64,000 bases of DNA from Cupriavidus yeoncheonensis (GTDB lineage: Bacteria > Pseudomonadota > Gammaproteobacteria > Burkholderiales > Burkholderiaceae), in the NCBI RefSeq assembly GCF_905397275.1, contig NZ_CAJPUY010000027.1, positions 1 through 64,000 of the forward strand, given 5' to 3'. The notes under the pieces were generated by a model, which was not told where the DNA came from, did no database searches, and worked only from the letters and a program-made list of their open reading frames with translations. A program made the translations under genes and the position numbers. Shown in pieces: positions 36,869 through 45,425 of this stretch (position 1 is its first letter; every line of letters starts with the position of its first letter).

Positions 36869-38350
36869 ATGAAGCTCGCCGAATACACCGCCCTTGACGG
36901 CATGGGGCTGCATCACCTCATCGCCACGCGAGAAGTGACCGCAATGGAAGTGGCGCAAGCCGCATTGGCTGCCATCGAGGCCGTCAATCCCCAGGTAAAT
37001 GCCGTGCTCGATTACTGGCCCGAAGAGGTGGAGATACAGTCAGCCGGCATCGTGAGTGTCGATCCGAGACCCCTCGGCGGCGTGCCGTTTCTCCTCAAGG
37101 ATCTCGGCGTCACCATGCAGGGACGCAGGAGCGAAATGTGCAGTCGCCTGGCGATGGGAACCGTTGCAAAGGAAGACTCGTACGTGATGGCGAGCTTCCG
37201 TCGGTCAGGCCTGATCACGCTCGGGCGAACTACCATGCCCGAACTGGCGGTTAGCACGACAACGGAACCCGTGCTGTACGGACCGACGAGGAATCCCTGG
37301 AGTCTGCAGCATGGCGCGGGCGGATCGAGCGGCGGTGCGGGAGCGGCGGTGGCCGCCGGTATCGTTCCGATTGCGCATGCGACGGACGGAGGCGGATCGA
37401 TACGGGTGCCGGCCTCCTGCAACGGGCTGTTCGGTCTGAAGCCGACCAGGGGACGCGTGTCGAACGGGCCCCACGTGGACGAAGTATGGAATGGTCTGGG
37501 CGTGCATTTTGCCGTGAGCCGAACGGTGCGTGACAGTGCGGCGCTGCTCGATGGCATCCACGGCGGCGGCGTGGGCGAGCCCTACTACATTGCCCCCCCC
37601 AAAGCCAGCTATCTGTCGGAGATCCGGCAGCAGCCGGGAAACCTGAAGATCGGGTTCATGAAGAATCCATTCAGTGCCGCGCGTACTGACACGGGGGTTG
37701 CTGATGCCTTGAGCAAGGTGGCCAGGACACTCGAGTCTCTGGGTCATCATGTCCATGAAGTGGCGCCAGACTTAGGTGTGAGCTGGGACGCCTTTGTGCA
37801 ATGCAACGCGAAAATCTGGGCTGCCAACGCAGCGCTCCGGATCAACGACATTGCCAAAGCCACCGGACGAACAGTGGATGAAAAGCACCTCGAGCCGGCA
37901 ACGCTCGCGCTCTATCGATACGGTATTGAGATTGGCGCCGTAGAGCTCCTGTCGGCATTGCAGGTCAGGAATACGGTCGCACGGGCGCTGGGGCGGTTCT
38001 TCGGCGACTACGACATTCTGCTGACACCGACGTTACCCGAGCTTCCGCCTCGGATTGGTGAATACAACCAGGTGGAAACATCGGTCGATGGGCTTGGCTG
38101 GATCGCGCACGTTTTTAGCCAGTCACCGTTTACCGCGCTATCGAACGTGACGGGAACGCCGGCAATGTCGGTGCCGCTTTCCATCGACCCGCAAACGGGT
38201 CTGCCAATCGGGTCGCATTTTATGTCTGGCTTCGGGCGGGAGGACACGCTGTTCCGTCTGGCCGCACAATTGGAAGCGGCAAGCCCCTGGTGCGAACGGC
38301 GGCCACCGGTATGGGCAGGGTCAATTGTCAACGAGACCTCGAAACAGTAG
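36869..38350 (+). CDS. Amidase-signature-family hydrolase
   Basis: The 493-aa enzyme has the Ser-Ser-Lys catalytic layout of the amidase signature family. GGVPFLLKDLGVTMQGRR holds the catalytic Lys, HGAGGSSGGAGAAVAAGIVP the Gly/Ser-rich core with the cis-Ser, and DGGGSIRVPASCNGLFGLKP the nucleophile loop. Members hydrolyse aryl, alkyl or peptide-type amides. ATG 36869 is preferred, with AAAGAGA upstream. As the last gene of the carrier cluster it may complete the amide pathway. It could also serve the nitrile hydratase 18 kb away, but nothing links them directly. Confidence 0.9.
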   Translation: MKLAEYTALDGMGLHHLIATREVTAMEVAQAALAAIEAVNPQVNAVLDYWPEEVEIQSAGIVSVDPRPLGGVPFLLKDLGVTMQGRRSEMCSRLAMGTVAKEDSYVMASFRRSGLITLGRTTMPELAVSTTTEPVLYGPTRNPWSLQHGAGGSSGGAGAAVAAGIVPIAHATDGGGSIRVPASCNGLFGLKPTRGRVSNGPHVDEVWNGLGVHFAVSRTVRDSAALLDGIHGGGVGEPYYIAPPKASYLSEIRQQPGNLKIGFMKNPFSAARTDTGVADALSKVARTLESLGHHVHEVAPDLGVSWDAFVQCNAKIWAANAALRINDIAKATGRTVDEKHLEPATLALYRYGIEIGAVELLSALQVRNTVARALGRFFGDYDILLTPTLPELPPRIGEYNQVETSVDGLGWIAHVFSQSPFTALSNVTGTPAMSVPLSIDPQTGLPIGSHFMSGFGREDTLFRLAAQLEAASPWCERRPPVWAGSIVNETSKQ

Positions 38351-38484
38351 AAACCGCTAGTGTCCTGAGTTGGAAGTTCGTTGCAGAAATAAGTCTGTCG
38401 AGAAGGCGTGCGAGCCTGGGGGAGTTAAAGCAGATTCGTTTTCCAGTCCGCGCGCCCGCCTGAAACAGACGGGCACACAATACA

Positions 38485-38946
38485 TCAATGCGCATGCGGC
38501 TTCGAGACTCCAAGATCTGGAACCGTGACGGCAACCACCTCCGTCGCCAGGATCTTGTGGCTCGGGTCAGCCAACTCGAGCCGAAGCTTGTGCGGCCCCG
38601 GCGTGAGCCCGACGACGATGATCGGGTCTTCACTCGTATGGGCCCAAGTGCCATGAACGTCGTCCATTGTTACGTGCAGATGCCCGATGCGTGGCGAGAT
38701 ATCGACTGCTGGCTTGCCAAATACGGGCATGACGCGGAAATTCTCCGTCCGGAACTGGACGATGACTACGCCGCGCGCAAGCGGCTCGGCAAGTGCCGGG
38801 TACGCTATCAGCCTGGGAGCGGGCTCGCCGCTGAGTGGAAGAATGGCAGGTGGCCGCACGGAATCCTGTGCTGTCTGCGCGGAAGCGCTTATGCAGAATG
38901 TCGCCGCAATGGCGACCGCCGAAAAGTATTTCAGGTTGTGGCGCAT
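38485..38946 (-). CDS. Exported protein resembling DUF6130
   Basis: The 153-aa protein has a signal peptide (YFSAVAIAATFCISASAQ), a Pro-rich lead and a compact beta domain: ISPRIGHLHVTMDDVHGTWA and GLTPGPHKLRLELADPSHKI. Histidine-containing HLHVTMDD and the final HAH could bind metal. The pattern matches small exported proteins filed as DUF6130; I am not certain of the family number. It is convergent with the amidase and isolated from other genes. Confidence 0.65.
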   Translation of the reverse strand: MRHNLKYFSAVAIAATFCISASAQTAQDSVRPPAILPLSGEPAPRLIAYPALAEPLARGVVIVQFRTENFRVMPVFGKPAVDISPRIGHLHVTMDDVHGTWAHTSEDPIIVVGLTPGPHKLRLELADPSHKILATEVVAVTVPDLGVSKPHAH

Positions 38947-39204
38947 GACATGGTCCTTTTTCGCAGATGGGCTGCCTCGATGCGCGGGCCGGGCAGAGCG
39001 ATCGCGCGCAGTTTGAGGATAGTCTCCGCATTTCATCACACGCCGGCTGCCCGTTGTGGTGATGTTGTATGAGAAGGTATCGCTTGCCATCGCTGATACA
39101 TAGCAATACACCAATCGCCGGTATTCCATCGCGCCCGTATCGCTCCCGTATCGTGCAAGCGTGGCTTCGATTGGCGCACGTATTCGCGTCGCTGCCAGAT
39201 ACAG

Positions 39205-40116
39205 TTATGGCGCGAATTTGTCCACCAGGAATTCGACAAAGGCGCGCACCCGGTGTGATACGTGCCTGGCGTGTGGGTACAGCAGGACAAACGGGCGCGT
39301 GCTACCACCAAACTCCTGCAGAACCTCCACCAGTGTCCCATCGCGCAGGTCGTGCTCCACCACAAAGCGATAGGTCTGGAACAGGCCCGCTCCGGCGCGC
39401 GCCAGCGTTGCACCACCGAGCGCGTCCTCCGATGTCGCATAGGCGCCGCTGGTGACCACGTCGAATTCCTCACCATCTTGCCTGAATGTCCATGCAAGAC
39501 GCCGGCCGCTGCTGGGCCGTTCGAACTGAATGCATTCGTGCGAGACCAAGTCCTCCGGAGATTTCGGCACGCCGCTGCGTCGCAGGTACTCGGGGGTGGC
39601 CACCACCACCATCTCGGCGTCTTCGAGCTTGCGCGCGATCAGCGTGGAATCATCAGGCGCGCGCCCACGGACCGACAGGTCATAGGTATCGTCCGCAAAA
39701 TCGACATTGCGATTGCTGATGTGCGTGTCGATCTCCACCTCCGGAAACCGCTTGCGGAACTCTGGCAATACCGGCAATACGCGATAGTGCGCATAGGGCG
39801 TAGGCAAGCTGATCCTGAGCCGCCCCGCGGGCGTCCCATGCTGGCCGCTGATCTGCCGCTCGGCGTCGACGAGCAGCGCCAGAGCGCTGCGTGTCTGCTC
39901 GAAATAGGCGCGCCCTTCTTCCGTGAGCCGGATCTGGCGCGTCGTGCGCACGAACAGGCGAACACCCAGCCGTTCCTCCAGTCGTGACACACTGCGGCTT
40001 ACCGCCGCCGGCGTCACCCCAGCGGCCACCGCGGCGGCGGTGAAACTGCTGAGCTCCGCCGCGCGGCAGAACAGTTCGATACTGCCGAGTTGCAGATCGT
40101 CGAATTGGCGCTTCAT
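39205..40116 (-). CDS. LysR-family transcriptional regulator
   Basis: The 303-aa protein has the LysR N-terminus (GSIELFCRAAELSSFTAAAV, TPAAVSRSVSRLEERLGVRL) and an effector domain with LRISLPTPYAHYRVLPVLPE, GRAPDDSTLIARKLEDAEMV and HECIQFERPSSGRRLAWTF, typical of the CrgA/AaeR-like subgroup. That subgroup often controls a nearby quinone or aldehyde reductase gene. The start is ATG 40116. The adjacent luciferase-like monooxygenase lies upstream in the same direction and WrbA is further on; a regulatory link is only suggested. Confidence 0.92.
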   Translation of the reverse strand: MKRQFDDLQLGSIELFCRAAELSSFTAAAVAAGVTPAAVSRSVSRLEERLGVRLFVRTTRQIRLTEEGRAYFEQTRSALALLVDAERQISGQHGTPAGRLRISLPTPYAHYRVLPVLPEFRKRFPEVEIDTHISNRNVDFADDTYDLSVRGRAPDDSTLIARKLEDAEMVVVATPEYLRRSGVPKSPEDLVSHECIQFERPSSGRRLAWTFRQDGEEFDVVTSGAYATSEDALGGATLARAGAGLFQTYRFVVEHDLRDGTLVEVLQEFGGSTRPFVLLYPHARHVSHRVRAFVEFLVDKFAP

Positions 40117-40252
40117 GGGCGTGACACCTTCTGGTGAGGGTTGGCGACGCGTCCGGCAGTGGCCGCGCAACACATTCTAAACACGTCTGCGGCGATGTCA
40201 TACTGCCAAAGCCATGGGAGGCGCCGGCAATGGATCTGCTCGGAAGACAGGA

Positions 40253-41251
40253 TCAGCCGTTCGTCGCGGGCGCCCCGGAGATACCGAGCGCCGGGAAGCG
40301 TGGCAAGACATGCGTGGCGAGCTCGTCCAGGACTGCCTGCGCAGGGCGGCTTCCATACTTGAGATTGAACAGCACATGGTTGGCCCCGGCACGTTCGAGC
40401 GTCTCGAGATGCCGCATCAGCCAGCTGCGGCCAAGTCGGTGACCACCGTGGATCGGCGTGGGTGAGACGTTGGGGTCCGATGCCAGGTCGATGTGGTACG
40501 GCTGGGCGAATGGCTTGAACCCACCCTCGGTAACGGCCTCGACCGAGGCATGCCATTGCCGGATCAGCTCGACCTGGATGTCGAGCCGGCGCGGATAGGT
40601 GATCCAGCCGTCGGCCTTGCGGGCAATCCAGTCCACCGACTGCTGGCTGTTGCCGGTCACGATCCACGGCACGCGTGCCGCCACGGGCTTCGGCACCAGG
40701 TCCGCCCCCTGCAAGACGCCATACGGACTGCGGATCTGCGGAAAATTGTTGCCCCACACCGTTTCCAGGTAGGCGGCCTGCTCACGAAACAGCGCGCCGC
40801 GCTCGGCATGGTCGACACCGAACGCGGGAAATTCCACCGCGCGGTCGCCGGAGGCAACTCCAAGTACGAACCGGCCGCCACTTAGCCTGTCGATACTGGC
40901 GGCCGCCTTGGCTGTGTGCAATGGATGGCGAAGCGGCAGGACGATCGCCGCGGTAAAGAGCGCGATCGACGAGGTCTGGCCGGCAACGAATCCGAGCCAG
41001 GTCCACGGATCGTAGATCTGCCCGAGGTCACCAAAGTCCGGGTCACGCAATGGCACATCGCGGACACCCAGTGCGGCAAATCCGGCGGCTTCCGCCTCGC
41101 GGGCAAGACGGACCTGATCCCTCATTGTTGGCGCGTCGCCGGCATAGGCCTCGATCGCGAACAGCACGCCAAGCGTAAGCCGCCCTGGTGCAAACATGCG
41201 CGCGAACCCCGGGTTGGATTGTGGTGCGGACTGGGGAGCGGGTATCAGCAT
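40253..41251 (-). CDS. Luciferase-like monooxygenase (LLM) family oxidoreductase
   Basis: The 332-aa protein is a TIM-barrel flavin-dependent oxidoreductase of the LLM class: RLTLGVLFAIEAYAGDAPTM, AAGFAALGVRDVPLRDPDFG, then IVLPLRHPLHTAKAAASIDR, GGRFVLGVASGDRAVEFPAF and VPWIVTGNSQQSVDWIARKA. Members oxidise with FMNH2 or F420; substrate unknown. GGAGG precedes ATG 41251. It is divergent from wrbA. A relic of a close homologue of this gene lies at 51446, so the family was duplicated in this region. Confidence 0.9.
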   Translation of the reverse strand: MLIPAPQSAPQSNPGFARMFAPGRLTLGVLFAIEAYAGDAPTMRDQVRLAREAEAAGFAALGVRDVPLRDPDFGDLGQIYDPWTWLGFVAGQTSSIALFTAAIVLPLRHPLHTAKAAASIDRLSGGRFVLGVASGDRAVEFPAFGVDHAERGALFREQAAYLETVWGNNFPQIRSPYGVLQGADLVPKPVAARVPWIVTGNSQQSVDWIARKADGWITYPRRLDIQVELIRQWHASVEAVTEGGFKPFAQPYHIDLASDPNVSPTPIHGGHRLGRSWLMRHLETLERAGANHVLFNLKYGSRPAQAVLDELATHVLPRFPALGISGAPATNG

Positions 41252-41547
41252 GACTGCCTCCGTGCATGGGTCGATGTGGCCATTCTGGCGCACCCTCGCC
41301 CTCGGATCATCGGGGTTCCCGGCAATTCAATTGTTCTCCGGCATTGACAGCGCCCGGGCCAATCCGGCGGTTGTTACACCGTGTATGGACTCATGTTCCG
41401 CCTGCACGGTTTTTCAGGCCCTTTTCGCCGCCTACATTGCTTTCCAACGATGCATCCGCGCGTTACTGGAACCACCCAATGTTCAAACTCATCAAGCAAC
41501 TGCTCGCGTCGGCCCTCAACCAGGCTGACGCCGCAAAGGAACCCGAA

Positions 41548-42162
41548 ATGAAAGCCAAAGTCCTCGTGCTCTACTACTCGACCTACGGTCACACGGAACA
41601 CCTGGCCAATGCCATCGCCGACGGTGCACGCAGCGGCGGTGCCGAAGCCACGGTCAAGCGCGTGCCAGAGCTGATGCCTCCGGAAGTCGCCAGGCAGGCT
41701 GGCGCCAAGACCGAGCAGACAGCTCCGATAGCAAATCCTGAAGAACTGGCCGACTACGACGCGATCATCATCGGCACGCCGACTCGCTTCGGCCGCGTCG
41801 CCGCCCAGGTTGCCAACTTCCTCGACCAGACCGGCGGCCTGTGGGCCGGCGGCAAGCTGATCGGCAAGGTAGGCGGTGCCTTTGTCTCGACGGCGAGCCA
41901 GCATGGCGGCGCCGAGACCACGCTGTTCTCGATCCTGACCAGCCTGATGCATCACGGCATGATCACCGTGGGTCTGCCGTACTCGTTCAGTGGCCTGACA
42001 CGCATGGACGAAGTCACGGGCGGCGCCCCGTATGGCGCAACGACGCTGGCCGGCGTGGATGGCGCGCGCCAGCCAAGCGAAAACGAGCTGGCGGGCGCAC
42101 GCTTCCAGGGTCGTCATATCGCCGAGGTCACTACCACACTTCTGCGCGGCCGCAACCAGTAA
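41548..42162 (+). CDS. wrbA: WrbA-type NAD(P)H:quinone oxidoreductase
   Basis: The 204-aa flavodoxin-like protein has the FMN phosphate loop [18 protein letters not shown], the [20 protein letters not shown] segment, [19 protein letters not shown] and [20 protein letters not shown], all diagnostic of WrbA. WrbA is a tetramer that reduces quinones by two electrons, limiting redox cycling. AAAGGA precedes ATG 41548. The frame is open further upstream with an ATG at 41479, which would add 23 residues, but it lacks a ribosome site. It is followed by an NTF2-like protein. Confidence 0.93.
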   Translation: MKAKVLVLYYSTYGHTEHLANAIADGARSGGAEATVKRVPELMPPEVARQAGAKTEQTAPIANPEELADYDAIIIGTPTRFGRVAAQVANFLDQTGGLWAGGKLIGKVGGAFVSTASQHGGAETTLFSILTSLMHHGMITVGLPYSFSGLTRMDEVTGGAPYGATTLAGVDGARQPSENELAGARFQGRHIAEVTTTLLRGRNQ

Positions 42163-42229
42163 GCCTATCCAGCCGGGCGGCGGGATCATCGCGCCGCCCA
42201 TCCCTGCCCATCCCTCAGGAGATCGCAAC

Positions 42230-42628
42230 ATGTCCCGCAGAAGCACCCTGCCGTCCGTCGACGATGACCATCAGCGGATCCTGGAACTGCTGCAAACCTA
42301 CCTAGACGCCCTCTACGACGGCGATGCCCGCACGCTGCGATCGACGTTTCATCCCCAGGCATTGCTGTTCGCCGAAGTCCGCGGCGAAATCGTGCAGAAG
42401 GCGCTCGACGTCTACGTGGACGGCGTGGCCAATCGCGAGAGTCCGGCGTCGCGCAATGATCCTTATGGCATGTCAATCCTCTCGGTCGAGGTAATCGGCG
42501 CGATCGCCTCGGCCAAGGTTCGCGTAAAAGTGACCGGCAACAACTATTTCAATTTCCTGTCGCTGCTCAAGACCGGTGGCAATGAATGGCGCATCGTCAA
42601 CAAGCTCTATACCCATCTCGACGCGTAG
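42230..42628 (+). CDS. NTF2/SnoaL-like protein
   Basis: The 132-aa product has the cone-shaped NTF2-like fold pattern: RILELLQTYLDALYDGDART in the first helices, FHPQALLFAEVRGEIVQKA, VEVIGAIASAKVRVKVTGNN and NFLSLLKTGGNEWRIVNKLY at the end, as in the putative lumazine-binding (DUF4440-type) group. It is co-directional with wrbA (67 bp apart, CAGGAG site). Function is unknown; possibly a small-molecule binding partner of the quinone reductase. Confidence 0.85.
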   Translation: MSRRSTLPSVDDDHQRILELLQTYLDALYDGDARTLRSTFHPQALLFAEVRGEIVQKALDVYVDGVANRESPASRNDPYGMSILSVEVIGAIASAKVRVKVTGNNYFNFLSLLKTGGNEWRIVNKLYTHLDA

Positions 42629-42669
42629 TACCGTTCGTGACCTACTGTTCTCTATCTGCCATGCGCAAG

Positions 42670-42699
42670 AAGGCCGCCCGGCGATGCGACGGGCGGCCT
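42670..42699. terminator. GC-rich hairpin after the NTF2-like gene
   Basis: The arms GGCCGCCCG and CGGGCGGCC can form a 9-bp stem around a 9-nt loop about 45 bp downstream of the NTF2-like stop. No T-run follows, so termination strength is uncertain. Confidence 0.45.
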
Positions 42700-42849
42700 A
42701 AATAGATGCCGGTTCGAGTCCGGCTGACGAAAATCCAGGGCGGGGTTGAATGACTGCGGCAATCGATTTGATTCGGCGCAGCGCTGCGGGCTGCGGATGG
42801 GGCAGATGCCAGCGCAAGCCGCCGGGACCGACAGCGCCCGTCCCTTTCG

Positions 42850-43485
42850 CTACGCCTCGTCGTCCAGCTTGACCGCGAAACCGCGCTGCACGCCTGGACG
42901 CGCCCACAAGGTCTCATACCAACGCCTGACGTTCGGGAACTGAGTGAGGGAGACCTGATGGCGCTCATGCCTCCAGGCCCAGCCAAGGATTGCAAAATCG
43001 GCTACGGACAGCTCGCCGGCGACAAACTCCACGTGTGTAAGGCGGCGGTCCAGGACCCCATAGAGACGGTACGTTTCCTCGGAATAGCGTTTGAGACCAT
43101 ACCGCCGGTCCGTTTCGGACTCGAGCATGCGAAAGTGATGGACCTGGCCGGGCATGGGGCCGAACCCGCCCATCTGCCACATCAGCCATTCGAGCACCGG
43201 TATGCGTTCGCGCAAGCCTGCCGGAAGGAACCTGCCGGTCTTTTCACCGAGATACAGCAGGATCGCGCCGGATTCGAAGACGCTGATCGGCTGGCCGTCC
43301 GGACCGTCAGGGTCGACGATTGCCGGAATCTTGTTGTTCGGACTGATGCGCAGGAACTCCGGCGCAAACTGCTCGCCCTTCTGGATGTTCACCGTCCTGA
43401 CGGTGTAGGGCAAGTTCAGTTCCTCGAGCGCGACACTGATCTTGCGCCCGTTCGGCGTATTCCAGGTATGCAACAGGATACTCAT
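42850..43485 (-). CDS. Glutathione S-transferase-like protein (Nu/YfcG type)
   Basis: The protein (211 aa) starts at ATG 43485 with a thioredoxin-like half: ILLHTWNTPNGRKISVALEE with the Asn/Thr active-site loop of YfcG/YghU, SPNNKIPAIVDPDGPDGQPI with the cis-Pro, and VFESGAILLYLGEKTGRFLP with the GSH-binding Glu-Ser. An all-helical half follows (LMWQMGGFGPMPGQVHHF). Such enzymes act as glutathione-dependent disulfide-bond or organoperoxide reductases. It is separated from its neighbours and faces the NTF2-like gene. Confidence 0.9.
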   Translation of the reverse strand: MSILLHTWNTPNGRKISVALEELNLPYTVRTVNIQKGEQFAPEFLRISPNNKIPAIVDPDGPDGQPISVFESGAILLYLGEKTGRFLPAGLRERIPVLEWLMWQMGGFGPMPGQVHHFRMLESETDRRYGLKRYSEETYRLYGVLDRRLTHVEFVAGELSVADFAILGWAWRHERHQVSLTQFPNVRRWYETLWARPGVQRGFAVKLDDEA

Positions 43486-43823
43486 GAGATGCAATCCTCA
43501 GATCGGGCACGTGGCCAGGCGCGAGGCGCGCCGCCTCCCTGCTCTACCAGGACAACTGGCCCCGGCAGTTCTCCGGGCCGGGCTTGAGCTTGCGCTGCCC
43601 TTGCCTTCTCGCCCGTGGTTTCCTCCCTGCTTATAGGGACGATCCACCGTTTGCCAGTATCACCTTACTCGTCAGGTCAGGCAATCGCCGCTGCGGTCTG
43701 GTCATCGCGATGGGGGCGCGGTGAGACCCGCCCACCGCGCCCCCCGGTCAAAACCGGTGCCGCGCCCCAGTTCACGCAGCGTCCGGTATTGACGCCGCTG
43801 CCTTTGCCGCTTGCGGCCCTGGC

Positions 43824-44534
43824 TCAGTGGCCGGCGCTCTGGCCGCCGTCGACGTGCAGGATCTCGCCAGTGACAAAGGGGGCGGAATCGAGATACAGCA
43901 CGGCATCGACGATATCGCGCATCTCGCCCATATGGCCCATGGGGTGCAGGGCGCCCAGTGCTTCGTGCGTTTCCGGCGGATGCATCGGTGACTTGATGAC
44001 GCCCGGTGCCACCGCGTTGGCACGGATGCCGGTCCTGGCGTACTCGATGGCCAACGACTTGGTTGCCGCGTTGAGGCCGCCCTTGGTCAGCGAGGCCAGC
44101 ACCGAGGGCACCCCATTGATCGCATGGTCGACGAGGCTGGTCGTGATGCTCACCACGTGGCCGCTGCGGTGCTTCTCCATTTCGGCGATAGCCAGCTGCG
44201 TGATGTGGAAGAAGCCGGTCAGGTTGATGCCGGTCACGGCCGCATAGTCTTCGTCGGTATAGCTGGTGAACGGCTTGGCGACAAAGATGCCGGCGTTGTT
44301 GACCAGGGTGTCGATGCGGCCAAATTTCGCCACCGCTTCGGCGATGACACGACGCGCCGTGGACGGGTCGGCGAGATCGCCGGCGACCGCCAGGATGTCC
44401 TGGTCGTCGGACGGCTTGATGCTGCGTGCCGTGGCGACAACGCGATGGCCGCGCTCCCGGAATGCCTTGACCAGTTCAGCGCCAATGCCCTGCGATGCGC
44501 CCGTGATCACTACGACTTTCTTTGCTGCACTCAT
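43824..44534 (-). CDS. Short-chain dehydrogenase/reductase (SDR)
   Basis: The 236-aa enzyme is a classical SDR: cofactor loop VVVITGASQGIGAELVKAF, VNNAGIFVAKPF (NNAG motif), and active-site Ser in GHVVSITTSLVDHAINGVP. The usual YxxxK is altered: after SITTSLVDH the region reads SVLASLTKGGLNAATKSLAI, so the lysine is present but the tyrosine position is Ser/Leu. That suggests changed or lost reductase activity. Arg residues after beta2 (VVATARSIKP) suggest NADPH. It is divergent from the repeat-protein gene that heads the bufferin cluster. Confidence 0.88.
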   Translation of the reverse strand: MSAAKKVVVITGASQGIGAELVKAFRERGHRVVATARSIKPSDDQDILAVAGDLADPSTARRVIAEAVAKFGRIDTLVNNAGIFVAKPFTSYTDEDYAAVTGINLTGFFHITQLAIAEMEKHRSGHVVSITTSLVDHAINGVPSVLASLTKGGLNAATKSLAIEYARTGIRANAVAPGVIKSPMHPPETHEALGALHPMGHMGEMRDIVDAVLYLDSAPFVTGEILHVDGGQSAGH

Positions 44535-44971
44535 TCTTGCACCTCGATGTAAGTTGGCTCGGCCTTGCCGCCGATCGGGCCGGCGGCTCCGATGGGTTCC
44601 AATCTAGGCAATTCCTTGCCGTCTTCGAAGACCTCAGGGGAACAAACAGTTGTTCGCGCGAGGTACAAGTCCGGCGCGCTCGGTGGAGGTCTGGCGGGGG
44701 TGGCAGGGTGTCGCTTTGCACCGGGGCAACCCACACATCACATCAGACCAGGCCGGTAAGCCATGGCATTCCCGTACGGCGGCGAGATCCCCACTTTGTA
44801 CGCGCTTGTATCACGCGGCCGGAACGATACAAGCCCTGACAGAAAAGGTTCCCGCACGCTACAGGCGCGATACGTCGGTCTCTTTAAATACGTTCCGTAG
44901 ACGGCGGCGAAGCACAACGAAGCGATTCGCAGCTGCTTGATTCTCAACGCAACGTCCCAAGGAAACCGATC
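44535..44971. other. Regulatory gap before the bufferin cluster
   Basis: The 437-bp gap between the divergent SDR and repeat-protein genes contains no convincing gene. It includes a perfect 8-bp inverted repeat (44805-44833) and an AT-richer stretch near 44880-44890; the promoter of the cluster is expected here. Confidence 0.55.
44805..44833. promoter_or_regulatory. Inverted repeat upstream of the bufferin cluster
   Basis: CTTGTATC (44805-44812) and GATACAAG (44826-44833) form a perfect 8-bp inverted repeat with a 13-bp spacer, 139 bp before the first gene. It is a candidate regulator site; no cognate regulator is encoded beside it. Confidence 0.45.
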
Positions 44972-45304
44972 ATGCGTACCAACCTCGTCAATCGTCTTGT
45001 CTTCGCCGTCACCCTGGCAGCCGCCGCAGCTGGCGCCCAGGCGGCCGGGCTGTCCTATGCCGGGGCAAGCGACCCCTACACCGCCGGTGCCCGCACGGCG
45101 CAGGAAGCACGAAACCCGTACACCGATGGCGCCCGCACGGTGCAGGAATCCCGCAACCCGTACACCGACGGCGCCCGCACGCTGCAAGAGCCGCGCGACC
45201 CTTATACCGACGGCGCCCGCACTCTGGCCGGCATGGACCGCAGCGGTGTCTCGGCGTCGCCGGCGCGCACGTTCGATCCGTATCTGGACGGCTCCTACGC
45301 CTGA
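44972..45304 (+). CDS. Exported PYTDGAR-repeat protein
   Basis: The 110-aa protein has a signal peptide (LVFAVTLAAAAAGAQAAG) and then four consecutive 14-residue units of the form D/N-PYTDGART-x-QE-x-R at residues 34-47, 48-61, 62-75 and 76-89. A final half unit, DPYLDGSYA, ends the chain. There is no Cys or His, so thiol or imidazole metal binding is excluded; Asp, Tyr and Arg dominate. AAGGAAA precedes the ATG. It is 121 bp upstream of the BufA1-type gene and in the same direction, suggesting a periplasmic accessory of the bufferin system. I do not recognise a named family. Confidence 0.8.
   Translation: MRTNLVNRLVFAVTLAAAAAGAQAAGLSYAGASDPYTAGARTAQEARNPYTDGARTVQESRNPYTDGARTLQEPRDPYTDGARTLAGMDRSGVSASPARTFDPYLDGSYA
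45071..45241 (+). repeat. Four in-frame 42-bp coding repeats
   Basis: The DNA encoding the PYTDGART units repeats with a 42-bp period at high identity (units 2, 3 and 4 differ at only a few positions). This suggests recent expansion within the gene and possible length variation between strains. Confidence 0.85.
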
Positions 45305-45425
45305 AGCCCCAGCTTTGCCGCATGACCAGGAGGCGTGATCGAAATCGCCTCCACGCCGGCCTCGCCGTCATCGACGGCAGCCGGCGGGTCTGACTCTTTC
45401 CTTGTTCCCAAATCAGGAGTTCATC

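Noticed and set aside
41479-41547. Upstream ATG that would extend WrbA by 23 residues
   Set aside because: No ribosome site lies before it, whereas AAAGGA precedes ATG 41548, which also matches the usual WrbA start.
42700-42745. A tRNA gene
   Set aside because: Only a T-arm-like element is present; a cloverleaf cannot be drawn, so it is kept as an observation only.
45071-45241. Regular 42-bp repeats that might suggest a CRISPR-like array
   Set aside because: They are contiguous, in frame, and encode a repeat protein with a signal peptide; there are no spacers or cas genes.
45329-45352. Hairpin GGAGGC ... GCCTCC between the repeat-protein gene and bufA1
   Set aside because: No T-run follows and the stem contains a bulge, so a terminator or attenuator could not be supported; it was not listed as a feature.
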